From NCBI GenBank assembly GCA_002449665.1, contig DJXH01000039.1, forward strand, positions 1 to 27,555: DNA of 27,555 nt. Reading direction: 5' to 3'. The notes beneath the pieces are model-generated. The model did not search any database and was not told the DNA's origin. It worked only from the letters and a program-made list of their open reading frames with translations. Every line of letters begins with the position of its first letter. Position 1 is the first letter of the stretch. Both the position numbers and the translations under genes were made by a program. The stretch comes from Bacteroidales bacterium UBA7009. Its GTDB lineage: Bacteria; Bacteroidota; Bacteroidia; Bacteroidales; Paludibacteraceae. Shown piece after piece: positions 8,277 to 16,310 of this stretch.

Positions 8277-11200
8277 TTATTTAATTTTCTTATCACCATT
8301 AACGATATACACGCCTGCGGGGAGGTTGTTCCAGATATTCATCTCACCAACATATACACCAGTAAGTGTATAAATACCGCTGTTGTTGTCTGTTTTAACT
8401 ACATCTTCAATATCTGTAGGCATTTCTTGACGTGCTACAACTTTGAAGCGATAGTCGCTCTGCTCGTTATCCATTACGTTGAAGGTATATGTCTGACCCT
8501 CTGCGATGTTGATAACTTCGTTGTTGGCAAGGTTGATAAGAACGAGGTCTTGACCGGCAACATCTTCAAAACTCATAGTATAGAGACCACCTTGAGCTGC
8601 TGTAATACCAATATAAGTGTTTTGGATGTTATCGGTAGCGAAGATATCCATTCTCTTATCGTCGGTTACGTAGATGTTGATATCTTCGTTCATATATTGT
8701 TCTGCATCGAACATATCCTTGTCTGCAGAGAAGTTGTCGGCTTGTGCGAAGGTAACAATGTCGCTCAATCCTTCAGCGTTTTGTATGCGTACAGTGGCTT
8801 TTGTCATCTCTTGTGGCATACGAGCAGGTGCGCTTTCCTCAATCAGCACAGGATTCCATACAAGTTCGTCATAGTTGAGAGTCATCTCTTCATAATTACC
8901 TGTGTTATGCAGCATAAAGGGTTGCATTGGAAGCAGTGTCTCAGTGGTGCGACGAAGGCCATTGTTAGCTGTCCAAATAAGAGAATTACCTGATTGCTTG
9001 TAGGTATAGATTGACAATTCAACCTGAGATCCATTGTTGATACGCTCGTTGTTAGCATATTCGATAGCGCGAACAGGCATATTAGCAGTGTAAGCGTTCG
9101 ACAGTGTTGCCCATCCGATGTAGAGAGGCATAGTAGCGTTCTCGTTACCAACGAGTTGACCACTGATTGTGTAAGTCTGCAACTCTGTTTTTGGGTTGTT
9201 AGCGTTCATACGATAGAAACCGAACTGCTGGAACTTACTGTAGTCGATAGCATAAGATGCGCTCAATCCAACGAGGTCATAATTGAGGACACCAATGTTA
9301 TCATATTGAGTACGGTTCCAAATATCAATTTGGGTAGCATAGGTAGCAGAAGAGGTAGAGAACTCGTCAACGCTTACGAACGGCATACCGAAGTATTGAT
9401 AAACGCGTGTTGCGCCATCGCGATAACCTTGTGAGGTATATTGGATAGTTGCGTTGGGGTGACGGTTGGATGAAACGGAAGGATCATATTTGAACTGTGA
9501 GGATGTTTCGGGGGTCATCTCCAGCACGATATTGCTGTTCTTGGTAGCCACGAAACCTTGTTCGCCGTCGATGATGAGTGTTGAACCGGCTGCTACGTTT
9601 ATTTGTGCATTTACACCGAGTACAACGCGTCCGATGGTGAGGGTTACCTTGTGGTCTGCATCACCTACGTTAAGCACCTGTTTGTTATCACTTGCAGCCT
9701 CAAGATAAGTGAGAGTCTTGTCGTCGGTGAGGGTCTCCTCTGTATCAGCAGTAACAGTCCAGTTGATACCGGTGTTGTCAGCTGCAGCTACAACAGAGTT
9801 TGCATCAACAGGCTTATCTGCTTCATCTTCAAACTTGGTAACAATAACTACTTCTTTACCATCTTCTTTTGTAATAGTGGTGGTAGTATAGTAGTTGCCG
9901 TCATTTTTAGGGATGAAGTTTTCAACTTCGGCATCGGTTATATTTTCGCCGTCCTTGATAGCGATATTGTTCTCAATGTTTGCACCTACGATAGAAACAA
10001 CATTATCACCTTCAGCGGTCTCTTTAGTAAGAATGATTGCACCCTGTCCGCCGGCTTCTATTGTACCGCCTTCTACGGTAACACTACTTACACGTGTTTC
10101 ACCATTGATAACAGCCTCGTCAATAGCGTAACCGCTACCGCCTTGCACCTTGGTATCGCCGCTGATGATAACTTCCTGCTCACCTGCCCAACCGTTTTGT
10201 GAACCGATAATAATAGCACTACCTGCACCTTCAAAACCGGATTGGATAGTTGTGCCGTTGGCTTTAGTGCGTGCTTCGGGCTCTACGTATTCGCCTTTAT
10301 AGTCGGAAGCGATGACAGCGTCTTTCAGTTCTACCGAACCTGATTTAACAGTAACGCCGGTAGCACCATGAACATAACCTTCGATAAGCATATCGCCTTG
10401 ACCGGAAGAGTAAACGCCTGTTGAGCCACTTACTGACGGAGAAGCCCATACTTCGGCAGTAGATGCAACGTGCAGATAAGGACGATAAGTACCATCTGTT
10501 TTGATTGTACCATTGATTTTGATACCATATTTCTCACCGAACACTTTACCTTCCACTTCTACATTTGCGCCGTAGGCATATTCAGTAGCACTACCTGCAG
10601 CATAGTAGCCATAAGCATCTGCCTCACTCTTATAAGGGGTAACACTTGTAAGATAGTCAACGATAGGTTGTCCGTTGAGAGAGAAAATACCTGAGGTTAC
10701 GGGCTTGAAATAAACATTAGTCTCCTCCTTTATAGCATTTGCTTCGCTTACTAAACCGGAAGGAAGATAGCCGGCAACTTTAGACCTATTGTTCAAATGT
10801 GAAGCAGAAGAAGTCGTAACATAAGCAACGCTATATGTTTTAGCGAAACCTTCTATAGAAACGCCTATACCTTTTTCAGTAGAAACAGTTACATCCTTAC
10901 CGATGGTAAGGCTAGACCAATTAGCTACATCTTTCGGTGCACCAAAAACGAGGATGGCTGCATAACTATTTCTTTTTGACAAGGTTCTTTTGATAGTACC
11001 GCTACCGGTAATATTAAGATTACCCTTGAAAAGCATGATAGCGGTATTAAAATACTTGTTATCTCCTGAAGCAGAAATAGTTTTACCATTCAAGTCAAGA
11101 TTAACAGTACGACCTGCTTCATCGTAATTAGCATAGATCCTGATAGGAGTTGAACCGACTTCGATGTTTGCAGTCAAACGAATGTCCACAATACCACCGG

Positions 11201-11318
11201 CAGGAGTGTCATCAATGGCTTTTTGGAGATCGCCAATCGTAGCCACATCTACGGCTGAAAGATTTGCGCTGAACAGCAAAGACACTGCTGCCAGCAGAAC
11301 TGAATAAATTTTACGCAT
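8277..11318 (-). CDS. Large secreted beta-helix-like protein with T9SS-like C-terminus
   Basis: 1013 residues. Residues 1-22 (MRKIYSVLLAAVSLLFSANL then SA) form a signal peptide. Residues ~25-560 have the repeating short strands of a parallel beta-helix (ADVEV/GxIKT/GSVELKDAVI/GGTIEAGGQGAII type turns). A middle domain follows (RVYQYFGMPF ... WNRTQYDN ... GWATLSNAY), then the module ATVRIQNAEGLSDIV ... DNFSADKD ... YMNEDINIYV ... FATDN (840-965), and a terminal GIYTLTGVYVGE ... LPAGVYIVNGDKKIK. Domain order matches the 942-residue protein at 13225. No pectate lyase or other catalytic motif is evident, so an adhesin or surface-layer role is inferred. No consensus promoter lies directly upstream. 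It may be read from the toxin-antitoxin promoter or from a nonstandard one beyond the hairpins at 11343-11456. Confidence 0.9.
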   Translation of the reverse strand: MRKIYSVLLAAVSLLFSANLSAVDVATIGDLQKAIDDTPAGGIVDIRLTANIEVGSTPIRIYANYDEAGRTVNLDLNGKTISASGDNKYFNTAIMLFKGNLNITGSGTIKRTLSKRNSYAAILVFGAPKDVANWSSLTIGKDVTVSTEKGIGVSIEGFAKTYSVAYVTTSSASHLNNRSKVAGYLPSGLVSEANAIKEETNVYFKPVTSGIFSLNGQPIVDYLTSVTPYKSEADAYGYYAAGSATEYAYGANVEVEGKVFGEKYGIKINGTIKTDGTYRPYLHVASTAEVWASPSVSGSTGVYSSGQGDMLIEGYVHGATGVTVKSGSVELKDAVIASDYKGEYVEPEARTKANGTTIQSGFEGAGSAIIIGSQNGWAGEQEVIISGDTKVQGGSGYAIDEAVINGETRVSSVTVEGGTIEAGGQGAIILTKETAEGDNVVSIVGANIENNIAIKDGENITDAEVENFIPKNDGNYYTTTTITKEDGKEVVIVTKFEDEADKPVDANSVVAAADNTGINWTVTADTEETLTDDKTLTYLEAASDNKQVLNVGDADHKVTLTIGRVVLGVNAQINVAAGSTLIIDGEQGFVATKNSNIVLEMTPETSSQFKYDPSVSSNRHPNATIQYTSQGYRDGATRVYQYFGMPFVSVDEFSTSSATYATQIDIWNRTQYDNIGVLNYDLVGLSASYAIDYSKFQQFGFYRMNANNPKTELQTYTISGQLVGNENATMPLYIGWATLSNAYTANMPVRAIEYANNERINNGSQVELSIYTYKQSGNSLIWTANNGLRRTTETLLPMQPFMLHNTGNYEEMTLNYDELVWNPVLIEESAPARMPQEMTKATVRIQNAEGLSDIVTFAQADNFSADKDMFDAEQYMNEDINIYVTDDKRMDIFATDNIQNTYIGITAAQGGLYTMSFEDVAGQDLVLINLANNEVINIAEGQTYTFNVMDNEQSDYRFKVVARQEMPTDIEDVVKTDNNSGIYTLTGVYVGEMNIWNNLPAGVYIVNGDKKIK

Positions 11319-11342
11319 ATTTGTTAATAAATTAGGTTAATA

Positions 11343-11456
11343 AAAACCACTATTGGTTTTATCTTATCTATATTAGCGAAACGCCTTTCGCCAATTCCTG
11401 TAAGCGGCAACACCCCCGCTTATTGTCTATTTTCTTTCGGCGGCAACACCCCCGCC
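11343..11456. other. Cluster of four hairpins between toxin gene and beta-helix gene
   Basis: Four stems lie in a row: AAAACCA/TGGTTTT (11343-11360), GCGAAA/TTTCGC (11376-11391), TAAGCGG/CCGCTTA (11401-11422) and GGCGG/CCGCC (11439-11456). The last two share the identical core CGGCAACACCCCCG. None has a long U tract in the minus direction, so they may act as attenuators or RNA-stability elements rather than strong terminators. Confidence 0.6.
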
Positions 11457-11467
11457 TTTTGTAATAA

Positions 11468-11734
11468 TCAGTAATGTCCTTTTAATTGAAGAACCTCTAC
11501 AATATGGTTATCTTCATCCACCCTATATAGAAACCGATGTTCTTTATTTATTCGCCTGCTCATACATCCCGACAGATTATGACTCAATTTTTCCGGCTGC
11601 CCTGTCCCCATATATGGGTGTTCTTGCAATTCTTTCAAAAGATTTACGATTTTCTTTTTTACAGAGTCGTTTGTATGTAATTTGAACCATTCTCTGTCTT
11701 CAAGTGCTTCCGGCGAGAAAACGACATTGTACAT
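11468..11734 (-). CDS. yoeB: YoeB/Txe-family toxin (ribosome-dependent mRNA endonuclease)
   Basis: 88 residues from ATG at 11734, close to the usual ~84-90 of YoeB. A longer reading from a TTG at 11743 is less likely, because the ATG overlaps the antitoxin stop as TAATG and MYNVVFSPEA matches the normal family start. Visible motifs are the Glu of GQPEKL (E48), SRRINKEHR (59-67, with catalytic-type R and H) and the terminal GHY (86-88). The Trp usually found before SRRI is replaced by Met. Known YoeB toxins cleave mRNA in the ribosomal A site and are held inactive by the partner. It is transcribed with the antitoxin from the promoter at 12000. The decayed copy at 12965 keeps the same SG-x-MSRRINKEHR signature. 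Confidence 0.88.
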   Translation of the reverse strand: MYNVVFSPEALEDREWFKLHTNDSVKKKIVNLLKELQEHPYMGTGQPEKLSHNLSGCMSRRINKEHRFLYRVDEDNHIVEVLQLKGHY

Positions 11735-11973
11735 TAGTCCCAAAAATTATCTAAATCAACTTTCACAAACGGACCTTTCATTGCCTTTTCTGCTCGTGCC
11801 ACATACGCAGGGTCATAGGGGCTGTCAATGCTATTAGACACAAACTCATCAGGCTGCTGGCGGCTTTCATTTATCTTGAAAGCCTTTGACTTCCGCATAG
11901 TGTCTATAAACGATCGAGCAAAAACACTATTGGGATTAAATGTTACACTTATTGTCCTACTTGCAGTCTGCAT
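11734..11973 (-). CDS. Antitoxin of the YoeB module (DUF2683-like)
   Basis: 79 residues, directly upstream of the toxin, with stop and start overlapping by one base. The N-terminal part (ISVTFNPNSVFARSFIDTMRKSKAFKI) resembles DUF2683-type antitoxins rather than the YefM/Phd type usually paired with YoeB. The C-terminal part (YDPAYVARAEKAMKGPFV then KVDLDNFWD) ends in an aromatic-acidic tail that would fit binding into a toxin cleft. It probably represses its own promoter, as antitoxins often do, but no operator is obvious. Family assignment is from pattern memory and moderate; the antitoxin role by context is strong. Confidence 0.8.
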   Translation of the reverse strand: MQTASRTISVTFNPNSVFARSFIDTMRKSKAFKINESRQQPDEFVSNSIDSPYDPAYVARAEKAMKGPFVKVDLDNFWD

Positions 11974-11999
11974 ATCTGCGTACTCACACTTTTCGGCTG

Positions 12000-12031
12000 C
12001 AAAGGTATTGTAAGTTTAGGAATTATGCAAA
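12000..12031 (-). promoter_or_regulatory. Promoter of the toxin-antitoxin operon
   Basis: Minus-strand TACCTTTG (12000-12007), 20-base spacer, TTTG (12028-12031). The antitoxin ATG at 11973 follows about 20 bases after the predicted start. Confidence 0.8.
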
Positions 12032-12118
12032 TTTTGTTGCCAAAAATCTGCATTTTGATAAATAAATTTGAAAATTTAGGAAAAATATGCTGCAAATTCT
12101 CAAAAAAAAGCGCAAACA

Positions 12119-12150
12119 TTTGCACATATAAAATTGTTAGTGTACCTTTG
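12119..12150 (+). promoter_or_regulatory. Strong promoter match at the centre of the mirrored locus
   Basis: TTTG (12119-12122), 20-base spacer, TACCTTTG (12143-12150). No protein gene starts downstream within the next 600 bases, so it may drive a noncoding RNA. It is divergent to the toxin-antitoxin promoter. Confidence 0.7.
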
Positions 12151-12156
12151 CAGCGA

Positions 12157-12593
12157 TTTTGTAAGATTGTGTAATTGTGTAAGCAAGTGTGCTTTAGTTG
12201 TCTTACCTTTCTTGCAAGATTATCCGAGCCTGCGTAGGGTGTTATGTTTTGTAGAGTTACGCGGGTGGGATGACATAATTAACAAAAGGCGTCTTTATGC
12301 GCTTTGTTTTGGCGAATCGGAATCTCGCAAATTCTAAGTATTTGAGCCTGAAACAATGTAGCAGCGGATGTCCTCGGTAGTATATGATATTTATATATAC
12401 TGTGCTTTGATAAGCCTTGCCCCATTCTTATTATAAATAAGGTATGTTTATAAAAGAAAATGGCGGTATGGGGTATTAAAGCGGAGATGTAGATAAAAAT
12501 ATACGTTCGTGGGCTCGGCGTTGCTGTACTGGTTCAATAGGCAATGCGAGAGCCTCGATTCGCGGAACAGCAATGGTTAGTCCGCGTTTTTTT
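12157..12593 (+). ncRNA. Candidate structured noncoding RNA (~435 nt)
   Basis: The stretch lies between a full promoter match (12119-12150) and a hairpin with seven U (12561-12593). The only ORF in it over 60 codons (12134-12337) begins upstream of the -7 box and looks random. Inside, several pairings stand out: GGCTC and GCGTTGC (about 12513-12526) with GCAATGC and GAGCC (12541-12555), a long-range TTGCTGT with ACAGCAA, and CCCCAT with ATGGGG around 12420-12475. Size and layout suggest a regulatory RNA such as a 6S-like or Bacteroidales-specific family. I cannot assign a family, and it is not tmRNA or RNase P RNA by motif. The boundaries are inferred. The next ~215 bases (12594-12812) hold nothing I can name. 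Confidence 0.4.
12561..12593 (+). terminator. Terminator-like hairpin ending the central RNA candidate
   Basis: CGCGGA (12561-12566) pairs with TCCGCG (12581-12586) and is directly followed by TTTTTTT (12587-12593). Confidence 0.65.
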
Positions 12594-12812
12594 ATATTCT
12601 GTGAACACCCGTAATAAGGTGCGGAAAACTGACAAAAGTTTGTCTTTGATTGTAGTTTGGCAGTCCCCGAATGAGATAGTGGGAAAGTCGAAAACAATCA
12701 TTCAGACAAATCCGCACAAGTTGCGACAGGTGTTCTTTGATTTTTTGTGATATTACCGTAAAATGTTCGTTTTTAAGGCTGCAAAACATCAGTTTAGTAT
12801 AGCATATTTTTG

Positions 12813-12974
12813 CAGATACCAAATATTTATGCTCAAAGTCTCGTGGACAAGATGCGCTCGTCAAAGGAGTTTGAACTTTTTGAAACGGCTTATGATCCCG
12901 AGTTCGTAAATATGGTATGAGAGGCGGAAAAAGGTCAATCGCACCGTTTAACACGTGAGCAATTATGGAGTTAA
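12813..12974 (+). pseudogene. Decayed antitoxin gene
   Basis: The frame reads NIYAQSLVDKMRSSKEFELF, ETAYDPEFVNMV, a TGA stop at 12918-12920, then EAEKGQSHRLTREQLWS and TAA at 12972. It lines up with the intact antitoxin (SVFARSFIDTMRKSKAF, then SPYDPAYVARAEKAMKG, then DNFWD). A middle segment of about 13-15 residues is missing, there is an in-frame stop, and no good start remains. It sits in mirror position to the intact module. Confidence 0.75.
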
Positions 12975-13108
12975 CTGAAAAACTTAAGAAAAATTTATCA
13001 GGTTATATGAGCAGACGTATTAATAAAGAACATCGAATCATATATCGTATAGATGAATTGAATAAGATAGTAACAATAATCTCATTCAAAGGGCACTATT
13101 TGATTTAA
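12965..13108 (+). pseudogene. Truncated YoeB toxin remnant
   Basis: A 47-codon frame reads MELTEKLKKNLSGYMSRRIN, then KEHRIIYRIDELNKIV, then TIISFKGHYLI. It matches the C-terminal half of the intact toxin (PEKLSHNLSGCMSRRINKEH ... LKGHY) but lacks the first ~45 residues. The catalytic-type R/H residues and terminal HY are still present. It overlaps the end of the decayed antitoxin frame. It may still make a short peptide, but an active toxin is unlikely. Confidence 0.8.
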
Positions 13109-13116
13109 TCAAATAC

Positions 13117-13160
13117 AAAAAAAGCGGTAATATCATAAAAAAGGTATTACCGCTTTTTTT
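13117..13160. terminator. Strong bidirectional terminator after the toxin remnant
   Basis: A 16-bp stem, AAAAAAAGCGGTAATA (13117-13132) / TATTACCGCTTTTTTT (13145-13160), with a 12-base loop. It starts 8 bases after the remnant's stop and lies about 65 bases before the beta-helix gene. It should therefore separate the two transcripts. Confidence 0.9.
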
Positions 13161-13182
13161 GTGCAAACAATTATAATTAACC

Positions 13183-13196
13183 GCTGCTTAGGCAGC
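13183..13196 (+). other. Small hairpin in the leader of the right beta-helix gene
   Basis: GCTGC (13183-13187), loop TTAG, GCAGC (13192-13196), about 28 bases before the ATG at 13225. No consensus -33/-7 promoter is visible between the terminator and this gene. Confidence 0.4.
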
Positions 13197-13224
13197 AAAA
13201 TACTAACTAACCAACAAAATACGT

Positions 13225-16053
13225 ATGAAAAAGTTTTATTCATTCCTGCTGGTGGCAACGGCGTTGCTTATCAGCGGTAACGCGCAGGCTGTGAATGTAA
13301 GCAGTCCTGCAGAACTGAAAGCAGCACTTTCGAGCGGCGGAGACATCACCCTCACCGCTAATATCACTACAAGTGAAACTCTCCAAGTTTCACAAATCAC
13401 TAACATCGACGGTAACGGCTTCTGCATTAAGGGAACGGCAAATCCTGTTTTTGAAGTGGTAACAACAGGCAAAATCCAATTTAATAATCTTGTTATTTAT
13501 GAATCAAGCACATTGACAGATAAGAATAAAACCACGGAAGCAGCGATACTTATTCAGACATCAAATACTAACGTAACTCTTGATAATGTTACTATAAACA
13601 CTGTAATGAGAGGTATAAATGTATGGGATGCCAATAATGTTAATTTGACCATCAATAACTCAACCATACAACTTGTTCCTAATGGAGGTGGTACACAGGA
13701 TGCAACTACAGGTATGCCTGCTACCGATAATTACGATGAGGTTACAACAGCGGTAAATGGCGATTATTATTCACGTGGTCTTAATGTTGGTAGAGTAACA
13801 AACTCAAACATCACTCTTAATAACTCTACCATACAAGGTTTCTTCTATAATGTTAATGTTATAGGCGGAACAATGGAAGGAACGAAAGTTATCTGCAACA
13901 ACTCTACATTCAAAGGTCGTGCAGCGTTAAATATCTGGAGTTGGGATGGATATTTTGAAGTAAATGATTGCAATGTTTTGGGCATAAATAACTTCAAGGG
14001 TCAACAAGAGTCATTTGCTTGCTTCGTAATAAATACAAATACTCCCAAATGTGAAAACAATACACTTGTAATAAATGGTGGTACAACCGTTGGTGTGGCT
14101 TTTGATGAAACAGGTGCTCGTAATGAATATGCTTTGCAGTATATGGTTACAGATCGTCAGGGTAATAATACTATACAAATAAATAATGCGCAGTTCACAT
14201 GCGACAAAACTCTTACTGAGAATAAAGGCGGTATCTTTGAGCAAGTTCACGCTGGTTCAACTATTGAAATAAATGGTGGTATTTTTGATTGCCCGAATAT
14301 TATTCAAGCTACTTATAGTTCTGGAGGAAATACTGCAAACGTAAGTATCAATGGCGGTACATATAATGTAATTGTAGTTTCTCCCGATATGACTGACGGT
14401 GATGTATATAAGACCATCGAAATCAATGCAGGTAACTTTACCGTTGCTGACACCGAGAACGGTATCAACTCCGAACTTGAAGGCGTTAAACTCCTTGGCG
14501 AGGGTATGACCGTTGTTACTAACCTTGACGGTTCGGTAACCGCTATGACCACTGAAGAAGCAGCCAACGTAGGTACATACACTGCCGATGCAGACATCAC
14601 CGCTGACGAAACCAAATCGCTCGTAGAAGTGGCAGCCGCCAAGACTATCACCGTAAAAGCCGGTACTACTCTCACCATCGGCGAAGGCGGTCTGCTCTTT
14701 GAGGACAACACTTCCAAACTCGTAGTGGAAGACGGCGGTAGAGTTATTCTTAACGGTAACGTAAACGGTGGCGGCGATGCAAGCAGCCTCGTTATTGAGA
14801 CATCGGAAGGCAGCAGTACCGCTCTCGTCATCAACCCCAACGTAAACGTTTATGGCGACGAACACCCGCAAGGAACATTCAAGTTCACTTCAAAAGGCAG
14901 CCACAGCGACAAATGGGTATGGCAGCGTTTCGGCGTTCCCGCATTTGACGGAAACACTACTATGACTTGGGAAGGCAACATCCGCACCGTTGTAGAAGAG
15001 TATAGTTATGACATAGACGACTGGAACAAGATTTATGATGGCAATGACGGTACTTACACCTTTGTAAATACTATACCTTTCAATTGCTATACTATGACTA
15101 CTGATGCTCCCGCCGCAGGTACAGTTTACACTTTCACCGGCAGCCTTATGGGTAACCAAAATGCCGAACTCCAATTCATTAAAGGCTGGAACTACTATGC
15201 CAATAGTTATACCGCTCCTATCGACATCAAGGCTATGCTCGAAGACATCAAGGCTAAATACGGAACGCAGATTGATGCTACAGCGTATATCTACAAATCT
15301 GAAGGTAACAGGTGGGATTTGATTAACCTCGGTACGTTCGACATTGCTGCCATTACCGGTGAGTCTGTTGCTCAAACGACTATAGACCCGATGCAGGCAT
15401 TTATACTTCGTCTTTACAATGGCAATGCAGCAGTAGGCGAACTGGATTACACAAACGATGTTTATAACCCCGCAGTAGGTATAGCTTCCGCTCCCCGTCG
15501 GGTAGCTTCGAGCGACATCACATCTGCTGTCCGTATGACTGTTGCCAACACAGAATACACTGACGAGTTGGTTCTTATGGAAAGCGACAACTTCTCAGAA
15601 GCATACGACAATGGTTTTGATGCTCCCAAGTATATGAACAATGCTGCTCATAACCTCTATGCAGTAGGTATGAACGATGACCTCGCTGCTGTTGCTACCA
15701 ACAACCTCGAAGGTACAACCCTTTCGTTCAGCACAGCAAATGCAGGTGTTTACACTCTCACATTCAACAAGGTTGCCAATGCCGCCTACGCTATTCGCGA
15801 CAACCGCACTAACACTATTATCAATATTGAAGAAGGTGCTACCTATATGTTTGCAGCCGAAGAGGGTGTAAATGAGGCTCGTTTCTCAATCATTGGTCGT
15901 GCTGATGCTCCCACTGCTGTTGAGACCGTTAAGGTGGCTGAAAACCAAGCAGGCGTATATAGTATTGCCGGTCAGTATATGGGCGAGAAATCTATCCTTA
16001 ACACTCTGCCTGCAGGCGTGTATGTAGTTGATGGTAAGAAGATTGTAAAATAA
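13225..16053 (+). CDS. Large secreted beta-helix-like protein (right-arm paralogue)
   Basis: 942 residues. Residues 1-22 (MKKFYSFLLVATALLISGNA then QA) are a signal peptide. Residues ~25-400 show beta-helix turns rich in Asn/Thr (NVTLDNVTINT, NVNLTINNSTI, NITLNNSTIQGF, STIEINGGIFDCP). A middle domain (WVWQRFGVPAF ... GWNYYANSYTAPI) and a module from ~764 (VRMTVANTEYTDELVLMESD, NFSEAYDN ... DAPKYMNNAAHNLYAVG ... AGVYTLTF) follow. It ends in GVYSIAGQYMGE ... LPAGVYVVDGKKIVK. The module and the ending match the 1013-residue protein at 8277. The helical parts differ more. No enzyme motif is seen. Base use shifts from AT-rich in the first half to more GC-rich after ~14400, hinting at a composite origin. 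Confidence 0.9.
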   Translation: MKKFYSFLLVATALLISGNAQAVNVSSPAELKAALSSGGDITLTANITTSETLQVSQITNIDGNGFCIKGTANPVFEVVTTGKIQFNNLVIYESSTLTDKNKTTEAAILIQTSNTNVTLDNVTINTVMRGINVWDANNVNLTINNSTIQLVPNGGGTQDATTGMPATDNYDEVTTAVNGDYYSRGLNVGRVTNSNITLNNSTIQGFFYNVNVIGGTMEGTKVICNNSTFKGRAALNIWSWDGYFEVNDCNVLGINNFKGQQESFACFVINTNTPKCENNTLVINGGTTVGVAFDETGARNEYALQYMVTDRQGNNTIQINNAQFTCDKTLTENKGGIFEQVHAGSTIEINGGIFDCPNIIQATYSSGGNTANVSINGGTYNVIVVSPDMTDGDVYKTIEINAGNFTVADTENGINSELEGVKLLGEGMTVVTNLDGSVTAMTTEEAANVGTYTADADITADETKSLVEVAAAKTITVKAGTTLTIGEGGLLFEDNTSKLVVEDGGRVILNGNVNGGGDASSLVIETSEGSSTALVINPNVNVYGDEHPQGTFKFTSKGSHSDKWVWQRFGVPAFDGNTTMTWEGNIRTVVEEYSYDIDDWNKIYDGNDGTYTFVNTIPFNCYTMTTDAPAAGTVYTFTGSLMGNQNAELQFIKGWNYYANSYTAPIDIKAMLEDIKAKYGTQIDATAYIYKSEGNRWDLINLGTFDIAAITGESVAQTTIDPMQAFILRLYNGNAAVGELDYTNDVYNPAVGIASAPRRVASSDITSAVRMTVANTEYTDELVLMESDNFSEAYDNGFDAPKYMNNAAHNLYAVGMNDDLAAVATNNLEGTTLSFSTANAGVYTLTFNKVANAAYAIRDNRTNTIINIEEGATYMFAAEEGVNEARFSIIGRADAPTAVETVKVAENQAGVYSIAGQYMGEKSILNTLPAGVYVVDGKKIVK

Positions 16054-16124
16054 GTATTCACTCTTATTCAAGGTAGTGCGTCACAAATGGCGTTGCTACC
16101 TTGAATAACCTGAAATTCTAATAT

Positions 16125-16268
16125 ATGAAAAAAACATATTTGCAACCGGCTATCGCAGCATACGCCGCCGTACAACTGCAAACCGTTATTTGCGGAAGCA
16201 GTACAAGCGGAAAAGGAATGGGTGATCCTAAGGATCCCGCTCCAGCCCGTCGCGATCCTTTGGGATAA
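16125..16268 (+). CDS. 47-residue peptide gene in the right cassette
   Basis: ATG at 16125, TAA at 16266-16268. The peptide begins MKKTYLQPAIAAYAAVQLQT and continues VICGSSTSGKGMGDPKDPA then PARRDPLG. It lies 71 bases after the stop of the 942-residue gene and 42 bases before the ATG of the 226-residue gene. The plan (basic start, Pro at position 8, short hydrophobic part, Gly-rich then D/P/R-rich tail) resembles the 51-residue peptide at 8111-8266 in the equivalent position. The single Cys could be read as a lipobox, but the preceding residues (QTVIC) fit poorly. Function unknown; a leader-core RiPP precursor is one unproven option. Confidence 0.6.
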   Translation: MKKTYLQPAIAAYAAVQLQTVICGSSTSGKGMGDPKDPAPARRDPLG

Positions 16269-16310
16269 TGCAATTATATTATTAAGATTAACAACTAAAT
16301 TCATACTATA

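Noticed and set aside
12134..12337. 67-codon ORF near the central promoter
   Set aside because: Its start lies upstream of the -7 box, so it would not be fully transcribed, and the protein looks random.
12476..12954. Minus-strand ORFs of 73 and 120 codons
   Set aside because: They lie antisense to the RNA candidate and the decayed antitoxin, lack promoters, and have no recognisable motif.
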